From NCBI RefSeq assembly GCF_963082655.1, contig NC_081555.1, forward strand, positions 185,091,424 to 185,155,423: 64,000 nt of DNA, written 5' to 3'. The notes under the pieces were generated by a model. That model was not told where the DNA came from. It made no database searches and saw only the letters and a list, made by a program, of their open reading frames with translations. This stretch comes from Stomoxys calcitrans. Taxonomy: Eukaryota; Arthropoda; Insecta; Diptera; Muscidae. Below are positions 21,213 to 33,290 of this stretch, one piece after another (position 1 is the stretch's first letter; the number at the start of each line of letters is the position of its first letter). Both the position numbers and the translations under genes were made by a program.

Positions 21213-23255
21213 ATTCTGCTTTCGGGAAAGTTGCTAACATTTTAATTGTTTCGGGAGCGAAATTTAAAAGCAATTAAATGTTTTTGTTACCATTCCAAAA
21301 CACATATATTGTATTTATCTGCACTATATTTAATTTAGTTTTTGGAAAGAAAGAAAAACTAACCATTTAAACCAGTAAAACCGAATGATGTCGGCAATGG
21401 TAGCCATAATCGTTTCAAGGGTTGCCACTATAACTTTTTTACCATTTACCTCACCATAATCAGAAGATTATTTTTTCGCGTTTTTCCCTCTATTTTTCAC
21501 AGATGCGAAACAATTATTATTCACTTCATGGAAAAATATTGTTTTGACCATTAGTCACAAGTTTTTCGTGAGTCGTGAGTAAAATTTTTGTCTCGTGAGC
21601 GTGAGTGAGAAATCGCTCGCGTGCACATCTCTAATTCTGAGGGGCACGGTCCGTCTATATCTCAACGACTCTCGAGCCGCTGGAGACCGTAGTTATAATT
21701 AAAATTGGTTTAAATTTCTACAAATGCTCTCAATAATTATTACATATAATTTTATTTTGTTATTGGACCTACGTCCAACTTAGACCAATAGGTTTTTGTT
21801 TTTGTTCCTATTTCGAATGGAAAAATAAAGCAAGAAAAACATTTTAAAAATTCAAAGTAAAATGTAGTGTGCATAATGCATTGGGCAGGCTACAGTTATT
21901 GTGATTTCGGCCTAACCAAGGGTCTCATCAGGCTGTGTTGTCACTAAGATAAGCTGGACGTAAATGTAATAACAATTTGAAATAAATTTATGACCACATA
22001 AAAGAAGCGCAAAATCAAATGAATGCACGAACAGCGTGTCCAAAAATAAGTAGCTACAGTATGCTCGTGTTGAAAAGTTATTTTATGACAATCGAAGATT
22101 GTCTGGACAACAAATGCTGGCTTTGTGTGTGTAGATGTCTATTAAAGGAGATGTTGGCTGTTAGCGTTTAATTTTTTCTTACTGCGCTCAAAGAAAGATT
22201 TAACCAAAAGTCATTCTTCCACCGTTGCAATGCTCACTAATCCACGAGTAGGTGGAAGCATGTGAACTTTCACTGGCACAACAGTCGAATGAGGCCCTGG
22301 CCCATGCATTTTGCCCACTACATTTTGCCTTGATTTTCTTTTTGAAATAGAAACAAAAAACGAAACAACTGGACGAAAATTCAATAACAAAATGAAATAG
22401 TTCTCTGACCAAATAAAATAAGCGGAAGAAAAATATAAAAGTTCATCAATATATCAATAAAATGTTGCAATAAAATGTTGCACTAGTACCACTTAGGCGA
22501 AGTAGATCAACTGGGATAGTAAAAGAGGCAAACTTGTCCATATTTAACATTACTTTTCATATGAATTTATGACATTAGACTTAACCCAAACCATTTTAAG
22601 GTAGAGCGGCTACATAGAAGGATCACCCAATAAGATTTCTTGAGTTGTTTAACGGTGTATTTTTTATTCGGTTTTCTGACCTTTGTGTAAAGACATTGCA
22701 ATATGGTAATTTCTTTCAAAAATTTCCCCTATTAAGTCACAATAGACCAATCTTATGAATTAATTATGTAACCCAAAAAAAAAGTATGCGAAAGAAAAAA
22801 TTAAGATCTTTTTGAATGAAATCGCATACTTGTAGAAAAATAACTGGAAATCTTGGTTTGTCATCATGCGGCTGAGATCTGAGCTGAATCACAATTAATT
22901 TCACCTCGTGAACCTCAATATCACCTCATCGTATAATCACATGAGAGATTAAAAAAATGTAAATACCTCACAAACTTAGGGAGGAGCAAAAGATATAAAA
23001 AATAGTCGCAACCCATCGCAGAATGGTTTGTATTGGGGAAAGCAGGAGGTTCTCTGTCTCGATGAGAGGCAGCGATGCCGTCAGGACAAATAATCTGATG
23101 AACATTTTTTGTTGTAGATTAGCCTTTGAATTTTTGGCTAAAATGTTCACCGTTGTAAAATGCAGCAATGCGTTAAGTTAAACAGGAATATGCGATGTAC
23201 GTCCTTTTTATTGCTATCTCCCTCACTACCTACAACGCATATGTATTCTAACATT

Positions 23256-23280
23256 CACACACACACACGCACACACACAA
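23256..23280. repeat. (CA)n microsatellite
   Basis: Tandem CA with one CG interruption. Confidence 0.85.
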
Positions 23281-23578
23281 ATGACAGACGCACGCACACA
23301 ACCGCCTCATGTATTGCCAAATATGCGGCCATCAAATGCGTATTGCAATTCTAGTAGACCACTAGGCCCACTTTTGTAGTGTCATGCAAGCAGACACTCA
23401 ACCCCCCATTGGCGCTTTCTCTCTTACTCTCTTTGCCGTCTCCAATTATACTCATCGCTCATCGTTCAGACACGGACATGGACGAGGACATAGGCCTATT
23501 GCATACGCATGCAAGCATTCTATGCCACATTGCAACATTCCTGCATACGTATGAATGCATAGCCGCCAATATATATTC

Positions 23579-23598
23579 GCACACACACACACACACAC
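23579..23598. repeat. (CA)n microsatellite
   Basis: About ten tandem CA units. Confidence 0.85.
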
Positions 23599-24728
23599 TC
23601 GTGTCGTTATATGTGTATGCCTTTTTTTAATCAAATTTTATGTAATTTGATGTTTTATTTTTATTTTCGAATAATTTTGGTTGTTTTGTCCTTATTTTCA
23701 GCCTCGTGTTCGTCCTTGCGCATCCCTCGGCCAGTTGTGGTCACACACACGCACAGTTCACCAGCGCAGCAACTACTAGCTGCGGCAGCATTTATGTACA
23801 CAACATCACCGAGGTGGACACCATGAGGCATGCAAACCAAAAGGGCGAGGGGCCGGCATGCAACAAATCAACAACATGCGTGTTCTCCACGTGCATTTGC
23901 ATTCGTGTGTGGATGTGTTTAAAAGTGTGTTCTACTGAATGGACGTCGATTCAAATGCACTTTCCCATCCCCCAAATGGAGCTTTGTACAAAAATAAAAT
24001 AAAAATAGGTTAACTTTATTTTGTTTTGCTCTATTTTCGATTTTGTTCACGTCCCACGTCGGCGCACCACACCACGCTCACCACCCCCTGATCAGGTGCT
24101 GCTACTGCTGCTGCTGGCGTACGCAACTGCATCAGCCCGCAAGCATACTGCGCCCCCGAACACCCGAATTGCACACATCATGCTGCCTGCCAGGCTCTGT
24201 TTGCAGCACAGTGCGTTGCTGTATTCAATGTCATCAATGCGTTGCACTTTGGATTTGCAAATGCGAATTCACAAATGCCCATTTGCCATGAATGGAGATA
24301 TTATGAAATGTGTATGTTGTGTGTGTCATTTTTGTTGTAGTTGTTCATTCTTATTCGCCCAAACAAAACCCCCGCACTATTTATGAAAGGGCTGTGCCGA
24401 ACCGTGTGGGACCGAGTGGTGGACCGGCAAGTGTGGTTTGTGTGTCATGTGTGAGTGCTCACAAACCCTGGGACTCTGGGTGGGTGCGTGCGAGCCCACC
24501 AAATAGGAGAACGGGAGAGCTTTATCACAGCCAGAGCGAGTGAGAATGAGATGAGTTTTTATTTTATTTTTGACAGTTTGCTGACGACTTTTATTAGTTT
24601 TATTTTTGCACAAAATTTTTCTTTTGTACATAATGGTGGGCCAACATTAAACGATTTGAAAATTCCGCTTATTACTCCTATGCGACCGCACATGCACAAA
24701 GTAAACAACACATAAGCAAGGCGCTGTA

Positions 24729-24760
24729 TGTGTGTGTGTGTGTGTGTGTGTGCGTGTGTA
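24729..24760. repeat. (TG)n microsatellite
   Basis: About twelve tandem TG units, then CGTGTGTA. Confidence 0.9.
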
Positions 24761-24902
24761 TATCTTCCTTTACTGAATAGATGACTCCACTGCGTAAATA
24801 ACAACAATTTTATGGCAGTATTGTTCACACGTTCACCAAAGGATAGTAAGAGGGCCGATATACAGTGGCTCATCAAAATGATTAGGCTAGTGACAATATT
24901 AA

Positions 24903-25420
24903 ACAAGTAAAAAGGCATGTAGTTCGACCGGACCGAACTTTGGATACCCACCAACTCGGGTATATATGTAAACCTCCTTTCGTCACAATCCGATGAAAAT
25001 TGAATAACTTATGTACCCAAATTCGGCACGGACATTGAGTGGTCCTATAAATATAAGTCACTGTTGAATTTTGTATTTCAAATTTCAACAAAATCGGGTA
25101 ATAAATAAAGCTTTTATGAGCTTCAGACCCTTAACCGGCATATCGGTCTATATGACAGCTATATCTAAATACAGTCCTATTTTTACCATATTTGGGTCGG
25201 ATGGCAGGTGGCCTAAAACTACTCACTGTTTCAAATTTTAGTGAAATTGTATAAAAAATAATGCTTTTATGGGCTTCAGACCCTTTATCGGCAGATCGGT
25301 CTATATGGCAGCTATATCTAAATATAGTCCGATCTGAACCATATTTGGCTCAGATGTAGGGAGGCCTAAAACTACTCACTGTTTAAAATTTCAGCAAAAC
25401 CGTTTACCGTCATATCGATG
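24903..25420 (+). mobile_element. 5' part of dispersed repeat family B
   Basis: It starts with 'aacaagtaaaaaggcatgta', 'gaccggaccgaactttggat' and 'acccaccaactcgggtatat', the same 5' end as the 43.45-kb copy. Two modules follow with 'gggcttcagacccttt' and 'atatggcagctatatctaaa'. It is cut off where a LINE tail begins. Confidence 0.65.
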
Positions 25421-26085
25421 TTTGGCATAAATAGCTTCTCGGACAGCCAGGCAGGCATTAAATACCTGGAAAACGATTTCTGAATTCAAAAACCGTCCTC
25501 GACTGTCAACGAGAAGGCTGAACTGTTCAAAAAGCAACAGACATATTCCATGGAATTGTAAATTGTAAAAAAAACTACCTTACATATTCCAGGCGAACAC
25601 GTGTTCGTAGACCTGAAGGTTACAAATGCTCAGAAATAGGGGATGTGAGCATTCAAAATTTTGTGGCCTAGTCTAGACCTGAAGAGGTCTACCGATTTGC
25701 TATCGCTGGCTAGAACCGACGTTTCATTCATTGCGTGCGTCATGACAGGTCACTGTCTGATCGGAAAACATGCTGACAGACTAAAGGTTGCCAGTAACAA
25801 CTTCTGCCGAAGCTTTGAAGAAGTCGGAGAAGGCGAGACTATAGAACATCTGATATGTATGTGTCCCGCACTGGCAGTCAGAAGGAGTTTAACTTTAGGT
25901 TCTCATTTCTTTGAGCATACGCAAGTTGCTAGGCTTTTTAAAGCGATCTGGATGGTTTCAACGGTAGGAACTCGAAGGCATTTTCCTTCTCCTGTTCCTG
26001 TGATATCACAATGGACGAAAACGTCTAAGTGAGTCTGATGGCAGCCTGCCACTTAAATCAAACCTAACCTAACGCATTAGTTGTT
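25421..26085 (+). pseudogene. LINE C-terminal fragment (RNase H to 3' end)
   Basis: The fragment starts with SDSQAGIKYLEN, an RNase H third-Asp motif, is broken, then runs as an open 123-codon stretch (25661-26032). That stretch has WPSLDLKRSTDLL, TGHCLIGKHADRL and a C-terminal Cys/His element FCRSFEEVGEGETIEHLICM. The 3' end after the stop reads 'gcagcctgccactt' and then repeated CCTAA units, as in LINEs with a short-repeat tail. It belongs to a different family from the copies at 1.1, 4.8 and 61.2 kb. No catalytic domain is complete. Confidence 0.7.
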
Positions 26086-26089
26086 GACA

Positions 26090-26356
26090 AAATTAATGGT
26101 ATCAACGCAAACGCCTTGTACAACCGATCAGACATAGAAAGTGGGGAAAGTTGGCAACCACAACATTCAGATAGTCAACAACTTTACCAATCTCGGCACT
26201 GCCGTAACCAAAACGAATAACACCAGTTTTGAAATAAAGCGATGAATAATACTGGCAAACAGATGCTACTTTGGATTAAGTAAGCATTTTAGAAATAAGG
26301 CCAGCTCCCGACAGACGAAGAGAGCACTAAACGAGACACTGCATTGATGGAGAATA
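26090..26356 (+). pseudogene. second LINE fragment, left half
   Basis: Read across stops, the block keeps LGTAVTKTNNTSFEIKR and ANRCYFGLSKHFRNK, typical of the region after the polymerase core in RTE/L1-like LINEs. The fragment breaks off at a TA dinucleotide (26357-26358) and resumes at 27571, on the far side of an inserted DNA element. Confidence 0.55.
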
Positions 26357-26358
26357 TA

Positions 26359-27568
26359 CACTCAGAAAATGGTGCGTATAAAATAATGTAAAATACTATT
26401 TCCAAATAAATTAGTTAATTTTAATCTAATTTGGTTACATTTTGATTAGAAAACAAAAAGTTGCCAATTTTTAGTAAGTTTTGCTCATGTTGCTTGGTAA
26501 TGGGAAGTCATTTTACTAAGATTTGATTTACCCAATATAAACATGATGTTATGTAGAGTTCAACGCTTGCCTATATTCTTCAATTGAATAAATATTCGTT
26601 TCAAAATAGTTAACGAATTTCCCAAATCTGAGTATCATTAAATAAATTTAATTGAAATACAAGTTTTAACTTAAAATTTTATTAAAATATACTTAGGTTG
26701 ACAGTTTTTGTAACAGACATTACTAAATCCATAAACGTGAGCATTCAGAACACGTCTCAGAACACAATCATAGGAAATAATTTCATATGCTGCAATGGTA
26801 TAGTGGAAATTAGCTCCCATCACTACTGCACAGAATAGCCCAAACATGCAGCGGACATGGCCTGAAATTTTGCCAAGCATTAGAAATAAAAAAACAACAA
26901 ATAATTATTCTGGTCTTTATTTAACTTTGTTTGCAGGAACTTTTAAAATTGAAATGCGAAATACAATTCATGCAGCGAATTTATGCTACTTATTACACAC
27001 GGACATACATCTTTCATGGTAAGTATTAGATTGAATATAATATAATAAAACTATGTATCTATACTACTTTCATTGCTTTTTAACAGACTATTAAATTTTG
27101 TGGATATGACGTAACGGAACTTCTGGGAAAATGTGGTGCTTTACTCTATGCCACTTTTTTGCAATTGCGAATTTGTCGGAAGCCATTGAAAACTAAAAGT
27201 GTGAATTTGAAGCATATTAATAAAATAAAACAAAGGATTAATATGGGAATACAATTAAAAGAATTATTTCATGTGTATTAGTTAAAACTGAACGCAGTAC
27301 AAATGTCGAACATTTTATTCCATCAATTGTAATGAGTTATCTTTATTACGATAGTTCTTTTATCTTTTACGATTGTTCATCAAATACACTGAATAAAGAA
27401 TTATTTAGTTCCATATATTTAACGTTGAACCATAACGAAGTTCATTTGATGTAGTTGTATTTTAGAAATGCATTAACTAAAAACGAATAAAATTGTCTTA
27501 AGCTCTATATGAAATTCAACTTTATTCGAAAGAAGTTTATTTTAACTCAACCTCACTTTTTTTTAGTG
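26359..27568. mobile_element. TA-flanked 1.2-kb element inside a LINE
   Basis: The element starts with CACTCAGAAAA and its other end, read in reverse, is CACTAAAAAAAAGTG. TA is present at both sides (26357-26358 and 27569-27570). The ends resemble those of the 6.15-7.2 kb element (CACTCAGAGAAA). LINE sequence of one family lies on both sides, so its limits are supported by the interruption as well as by the ends. No known transposase is encoded. Inside are the intron-like ORF on the plus strand and a 69-codon minus-strand frame (26671-26880) of unknown meaning. Confidence 0.5.
26983..27281 (+). CDS. possible two-exon small ORF, unknown
   Basis: I do not recognise the product. A pyrimidine-rich acceptor (TTTGCAG, ending 26936), a strong donor (ATG|GTAAGT at 27018/27019) and a second acceptor (TTTTTAACAG, ending 27086) frame two exons with a 68-base intron, a typical size in flies. 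Splicing joins a 12-codon start (ATG at 26983) in frame to 64 codons ending with TAG at 27279-27281. The predicted 76-residue protein contains FCGYDVTELLGKCGALLYAT and is Lys-rich near its end. It lies within the TA-flanked element, so it may be a captured host exon pair, a remnant of a transposase gene, or chance. An alternative reading of exon 1 stops early in exon 2. Confidence 0.2.
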
Positions 27569-27570
27569 TA

Positions 27571-27835
27571 GCCGTCATATAAACCACGAACTGAATGAGT
27601 ATCAGAATACAACGGTTGTATGGCTAGGTCAATGAATGATGAAGATCCAGGAAAGATGTCTTATGAAGGCGATAACGATGGTACACGCAAACCGGGACGG
27701 ACAAAAACCCGATGAAAAGACCTTGGTGTCGGAGATTTTAGAAGGAGCACAAAAGATCGAGTAGCTTGGAATGCTATTCTTAGTTTGTCTAATGGGACAA
27801 AAGTTCTGTCATAGCCAATTAAAGTAAGTAAAGCA
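27571..27835 (+). pseudogene. second LINE fragment, right half
   Basis: Across stops it keeps YEGDNDGTRKPGRTKTR and DLGVGDFRRSTKDRVAW, the C-terminal end found in RTE/L1-like LINEs right after the part at 26.1-26.36 kb. Downstream to about 28170 I see nothing recognisable. Confidence 0.55.
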
Positions 27836-28169
27836 TTCGTTGTCGAATAAGCACTAGCGACATTCTAGATTATGGCACGAGTGGATAATCGAGTATCAGG
27901 ATTCTGAAATTAGATTACTTCCACACACTCCTGTCATTTAATTAAATTTCTCTCAACCAATAAATCATTCTGTAATCGTACAAACTACCGGGTCACGAGT
28001 TATTTCAACTGAACTCAAGAGATTGCCGAGTACCTAAGACTCTGCAACAAACCATTCACTGAGTCATTGAAACCGTCAAAAATCAACGCCAGTCATACCA
28101 CGTTAAAGGTGGCAACATATTTGAGTTTTTAAGTTTAGTATATATATGACCTTTATTTACAATTGGAGT

Positions 28170-28990
28170 ATATTACATATATTACAATGAAATATGGCCA
28201 ATAGTATGGCTTGTATTTTTCGGGCGTCCCCACTCTCGCTATCCTTGCGGATTCCAGTTTAGGACATTTCTATATAACATCGAGTGATCGGCTTAGGATA
28301 TGACCTAATCAAGTCCATTTTCTCCTCCGGATTTCTACCTTAACAGGGGAAGTGTTTGTTCTTATTTGCAATTCTTCATTTGAAACACGGTTTGGCCAGC
28401 GATTTACGAAAACTTTGACTTTACAGGTAGTCGCTTGGGCCAAGCTCCAAGTTGTACAACCGTATATTAAATTAGATTTCACACTTCTGTTGAAGATCCT
28501 AACTTTTGTATTATGTGAGATGTAACTGCATCTCCAAATTTTGCAGAGTTTAAGAAACGCGCTTCTAGTCTTGTTAATATTCACGCGTATGTCTGCCCCT
28601 GATCCTCCTTCCTTTGTTATTTTGCTGCCAAGATAAGAGAAGTTGTCAACGTCTTCAATGATACGGTCGTTTATAGTGAGCGGTGTCAGTTTTGATGTTC
28701 CTATCCTCATCAATTTGTTAATTGCTATGTTTATCCTTAGGCCTACTTTGCCAGTATTTTCATCCAGTCATTCCAGTTTCGCCTTTATGTGCTCGAAGCG
28801 ATGCGCAAAGAGGCATATATTATCCGCGTAGCCGATGTCTCCAAAGAAGTCGTTAATACCCCGGCGTATGTCATAGGGTGCCTCAGCATAAGTTGCTTCT
28901 AATATAGAGTCTAATAAAAATAGCGTCGGTGACAGGATGCAACCCTGCTGCTTTTCAGTTTAGTAGAAGGTTTTTTAAATAGATCTCGCT
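28170..28990 (-). pseudogene. LINE reverse transcriptase remnant
   Basis: Minus-strand reading gives QGCILSPTLFLL and then YADNICLFAHRFEH (the active-site YADD has become YADN), LDENTGKVGLRINI after a stop, then an open 134-codon stretch (28309-28713). That stretch has FSYLGSKITKEGGSGADIRV, IWRCSYISHNTKVRIFN and KSNLIYGCTTW. This order is usual after the polymerase core of RTE/R4-like elements. The catalytic Asp change and stops show it is dead. Confidence 0.7.
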
Positions 28991-29169
28991 CTTTGGAGAA
29001 ACTTTGAATTCGGCCAATTTAAAATCGAAGAATATTTATAATGAATATATTTATCGTTTTTTGAGAAGATATTCTGAGATAATTTAGGGCCTAGATTCAC
29101 AAAGCCATTACCCTAGTAAGCATGTATCGACTATGAGGATTTTAATGATTTTTTGGTCATTAAGGTGGG

Positions 29170-29385
29170 CCAGTTTGTGGGTAAAGTAGGTCAAATTGTA
29201 ATCGCAATATTTTACAATTACTATAAAGTTTTACTCAAGAAACCATGGGTCTAAACTCTAAATCGAGCTTCCGGATTTTAACGACAAAATTTGTCGTCAA
29301 AAACACCCATGGTTTTTTGGACAAAACTTCATATCATTTGTAAAAGATTACGATAACAGTTTGACCTACTCTCATGCAGATCTGT
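29170..29385. mobile_element. palindromic MITE-like repeat
   Basis: The left arm carries 'aaagtaggtcaaattgtaat', 'cgcaatattttacaa' and 'gaaaccatgggtct'. The right arm is an imperfect reverse complement of about 70 bases with 'aacccatgg'-type and 'gacctactctc' parts. The centre itself contains GACAAAATTTGTC, a perfect 13-base palindrome. No protein is encoded. Confidence 0.55.
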
Positions 29386-29579
29386 CTTTATGTTCCTAAT
29401 GTTGGCACATTCGTCAGAAATACGAGCCTCTCAAAGAACTCGACCCCGCTCGTAAGCTAGCCGGAACAAACGAAACTTCGATTTTATATTTCTTTCAAGT
29501 TTTTTTGAAGGAATCACCTGCGATCGAATGTTTTTCCCACCAAAAATGTTGACAGATGTAAATAACCACGACTCCGTTC

Positions 29580-29735
29580 TGCTTCTATATTCTAATTTCT
29601 ACTACGAACATCCCACTAATGAATAATGGAACACTCAGTGAGTGTTGTCCGTCCCTATAGCATAGTTAGCCCGAGTAGCGTGTAGCTGAGCCAACACTCT
29701 TCACAGCCAAGTTTTACATTCACAAATATCGTTTG
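29580..29735 (-). mobile_element. very degenerate SINE copy
   Basis: It keeps 'gaacatcccactaatgaata', 'cagtgagtgttgtccg' and 'agccaagttttacatt' in the order of the tRNA-derived SINE family. The head is lost. Confidence 0.35.
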
Positions 29736-31121
29736 CATTAATGCGTTTACTAAGACAGTCAGTGGCGTAGTTCCATTTTAATCCTGATGACCTGCATTTT
29801 GTGAATTTCTTCAGTTATACAAGATCTATTTCGTTATGTTATTTTTTCTTTTTAGGAAATTTTTAAAACATCTTTAATCATATAGTCGACAATTAAGGCA
29901 ATTTATTGTCCCTTTTGTAGCACTGTGATGCACTTTGTATAAGGGGTGTAGTTATGGAATGTGAAACGGGTAGCAAGCAGCAAGCAGCTCAAATAAGCTA
30001 CGATGGTAGGGGATGCTTTGAAAAAAATAACAACACACACACATACACACACAAATGCAAAACCTATTTAAAGGCATAGCAATTTGCAATGCAAAAATAC
30101 TCACAACATATTTACGGCCTTATGTCTGTGCTTGTGGATGTACATATTGCATTGCGGGCAGCATGCACTTAATGCCCATACTAATCGAGATGCGTGTGTG
30201 TTAGTCCCAAAAAATGAAAATAAAAAACGAAAATCAAACTCGCCAAATGCAATGGCATTCACACACAGCGGCATACCACAGCCAGCTAGGATCTCACCCT
30301 ACGCATAGTCCTGGCGATCAGCTTCGCAGTTGCGGCCTTATCTACGCACACACACATACGCAGGATGCCACGGCAATTGTGAAACTCTAACACTGCCGCT
30401 ACACACGCACGTTTCGCCGCACTCCTCCCCAGTGTCCAGCAACTGGTGTTTGCGGATATGTTCGCATCGATTTTAATGCATTTTTGGTTAAGTTTGTTTG
30501 CCTTTGCTTGCCTGTTTTCAGTGTTCCTTTTTTGTGGCCGTTTTGCCCTGTTTTATGAAATACTGCTGCGGCAGAGGTGAGTGGCAAACAACGGGAGGAG
30601 TAAAAAACAAACTTTACAAATAAAAAACAAAACAAACGCGGCCGAACTGAGCCGAAATGGAGACCAGCTGCAAAGCTTTTCCAGAGCTGAGGCCCACAAC
30701 GAAATGCATACATCCTCATGTCTCCCTCCCTCATCCGCCCGTCAAGTCCCATCTCGCGTGGATGCAACTGCATTTCTCTTCCTGCCCTAAATCGGCGCGT
30801 AAAGAGGGGCACATCCGTCAGACGGGGCTACTCATTTAGCTTTAGAGGGGAATATTGGTGAAAGGGCTCGAATCTCTGCCAGGCCTAAGAGCAGCACCAC
30901 ATTGTCGTTGTGTTGATGTGGGCACTTTTTTTGGACAACGATGTGTAGTTTTTGGTACTTTTATTTGTGCAATAGGAATAAAAAACAGAGACCCCCGCTG
31001 CAATCCCCGGCGCACCTTGCAGGCGATAGATGTCTCCAGAGGATCCATTGCAACAAACTATGCTCACATGTCATGAGGCAGAGAACATAACCGAAAAATG
31101 AAGCGCTGCATGCGTATGTAT

Positions 31122-31126
<5 letters not shown>

Positions 31127-31158
<32 letters not shown>
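31127..31158. repeat. (TG)n microsatellite
   Basis: About sixteen TG units, all but the first few uninterrupted. Confidence 0.9.
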
Positions 31159-31161
<3 letters not shown>

Positions 31162-31608
31162 GCCATCGTACAGATAAGCAGAGGCAGGACAACTGCGAGT
31201 GCACATTCTGGCTCACACGGACAACGAGGTGGACAACGAGCAGAGTGGTGAAAATTTTCATTCCCTACCAAGAAATTGTGCAACCGCCATGGAGGGAGAA
31301 ATGCCAAACCAAAAAAAACGCCATGAAGAATCCTCTGCAGCATAAAAAAAACAACACAAGAGAAACTCCAAAAAGGTAAAAAACAGACAAAAAAATCCCC
31401 AAAACACGGCTGTGTTATATTCTGCATCACATTATCATCACCATCAGCATTGACAACAGAAGCACAGAGCAACAACATTATTTTAACTAAGGACGGTTAA
31501 CCTCGGCTTTGACGCTGGAAGCTCCCTTCGCCGAAACGCCATCCGGGTCCGTTGCTGCTCACTTATAATCGGCGCTTGCTTTTTGGCAGAGCACCTCACG
31601 CAACTGTC

Positions 31609-31624
31609 CACACACACACACACA
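31609..31624. repeat. (CA)n microsatellite
   Basis: Eight tandem CA units. Confidence 0.85.
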
Positions 31625-31829
31625 ACAGATGTATGTACGTGTGTGCTCTCCATAACATATAATGCACAACTACAAACAAACAAAACGTCTGTAACTTTGC
31701 CGAAATTATTTTTGGAATAGTTCAGATCCGTTTAGATGAAAATCAGTAAGCCTACGGTTTGGTTGTGTCACGAGCGATTCCTCCGAAAACAATAAAAACT
31801 AAAATCATCAAACAAATCCCCAACAGTTC

Positions 31830-32250
31830 AGTAGCCAGAGCATCCAGAAGCCGCTCCAGCTTCTAACGCAATTCTAACTCTGCATCTATCATCAGTGATA
31901 TTCTTCAAGTGTGACATTATCGTCAAATCTAAATTTACAAAAAAAAATCAAATCAAAACCGAAAATAAATTATGGATAAAATTCATAAAAATGGATAAGA
32001 ATCATAAAATTGTTTACCAATAAACTGCAAGACAGTGTTCCAAAAAAAAAAAAAAAAAAAACAAAAAACAAAAAACAACAATCACATAGAAAACTATCAA
32101 AGAAATTTCCAAATAATAACTAATGCAAATGAAATAATCCAAGGACACCACCAAACAAACAACACAAAGGAATCAAGGGTTTGTGATATTGTGAATTTCC
32201 TAGGTGCAAGAACAGAACAGAGCCGATAGGAGCGAAGAACACCACTTAAG
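31830..32250 (+). other. possible 5' untranslated first exon
   Basis: An initiator-like TCAGTA (A at 31830) lies upstream of an A-rich, frame-poor stretch that ends in a consensus splice donor AAG|GTAAGT (32250/32251). No TATA box or clear downstream promoter element was found at the expected spacing. A long A-rich leader without an open frame suits dipteran 5' leaders. If real, the coding exons lie elsewhere, possibly beyond this window to the right. This is inference from motifs only. Confidence 0.2.
32041..32060. repeat. poly(A) run
   Basis: About 20 consecutive A residues followed by interrupted A-rich sequence. Confidence 0.85.
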
Positions 32251-32419
32251 GTAAGTCTCTGCGGACAAATTACTAGTTTCTCTCTTGGATAGTCCTAAAA
32301 TGTCCTGAGTATAAAACTCAAATCGCTCCGAAGGGCGATCAGACCAACATGGATGTCTTATAAATAGTTCAGTTGAAAACAGACCATTTTGCAACAAATA
32401 ATGTAAAGGGCCTTTCTAA

Positions 32420-32441
32420 ACACACACACACACACACACAA
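32420..32441. repeat. (CA)n microsatellite
   Basis: About ten tandem CA units. Confidence 0.9.
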
Positions 32442-32814
32442 ATGGCGTGGATTCCAGCCTCACATGAAATCTTGAACTTACCACAGAATAATGCAAAAAC
32501 GATATAGTTAGATGACATTGACATTCAACTGAACTATGCGTGAAATGCTTTATGATTCCAACGAATTTAAAAGAGCAATTTGAAAAAATAACAAAAAACA
32601 AACGCCACTAAAAAAAATTAAAAAAAAAAATTGAAACAAGTTTTGCATAACAATAACAGAATACTGTAGCCGAAAACAAATGCAGTAACCTGCTCAAATG
32701 CAAAAAATGTTTCCCTTATATTTGTCCAAACATTCGTTTCCAAGTCATGTTAAAAAGTTAAAAACTGAAAAAAAATGTCGGGCAATAGAACCAGTTTAGA
32801 CCGTAATTGGCAAA

Positions 32815-33290
32815 GTTGCCAAGGAATCTAGTACAACTCACTGCTCCAAGTTTCTGCGAATTCGGGTTATTGGCTTAAGACGCTAAATCGGCAGATCGGT
32901 TAATATGCCAGCTATATCTACATATCCACGTAGTTCGATCGGGCCCATATTCGGCAAGCACATTGAGTGACCTAGTACAACTCACCGTTTTAATATAATG
33001 TATAATGAGGCTTTTATGGGCTCAAGACGCCAAGTCGGTAGATCAAACTATATGGCAGATATATCTAAATATGGTCCGATTTTGCCCGAAAAAAGAACTT
33101 GCCGTGCATATGGAAAAATAAGAGTTAGTGAAAACAAAAATGAAATCGCCTTGCAATTTTACGGGGTTTTACGTGGTATATATATACGTATACCTTGCAG
33201 GCTCGCAAATGACTAATTCGATGTGTGGCAAATGAAATCACAAAATCGTAATACCCCTATCCTACGGTGGTGGGTACATAAATTATACTT
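32815..33290 (+). mobile_element. dispersed repeat family B, degenerate copy
   Basis: Modules with 'cggcagatcggttaatatgc' and 'agctatatctacatatcc' lead to a 3' end 'tacccctatcctacggtggt' and 'ggtacat'. The 5' end is missing or too decayed to place. Confidence 0.5.

Larger units (their letters stand above)
20546..24868. other. repeat-poor non-coding block with microsatellites
   Basis: No gene could be assigned. A SINE tail fragment lies at 21155-21212 and there are CA/TG runs from 23.25 kb on. The section 23.2-24.75 kb is richer in G+C and in CA/TG tracts than its surroundings. Frames such as 23706-24002 and 24021-24386 lack domain features. Confidence 0.45.
29740..32814. other. repeat-poor non-coding block
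   Basis: No coding gene could be assigned. Several CA/TG tracts, an A-run (32041-32060) and a possible untranslated exon at 31830-32250 lie here. Frames at 30399-30812 and 31071-31478 are mostly microsatellite or low-complexity translation. Confidence 0.45.

Noticed and set aside
26671..26880. 69-codon minus-strand frame as a gene
   Set aside because: It lies inside a transposable element, competes with plus-strand signals and has no recognised motif.
30399..30812. 137-codon minus-strand frame
   Set aside because: No recognisable domain; an overlapping plus-strand frame is equally plausible.
31071..31478. 135-codon minus-strand frame
   Set aside because: Its centre is a His/Thr run translated from a TG microsatellite.
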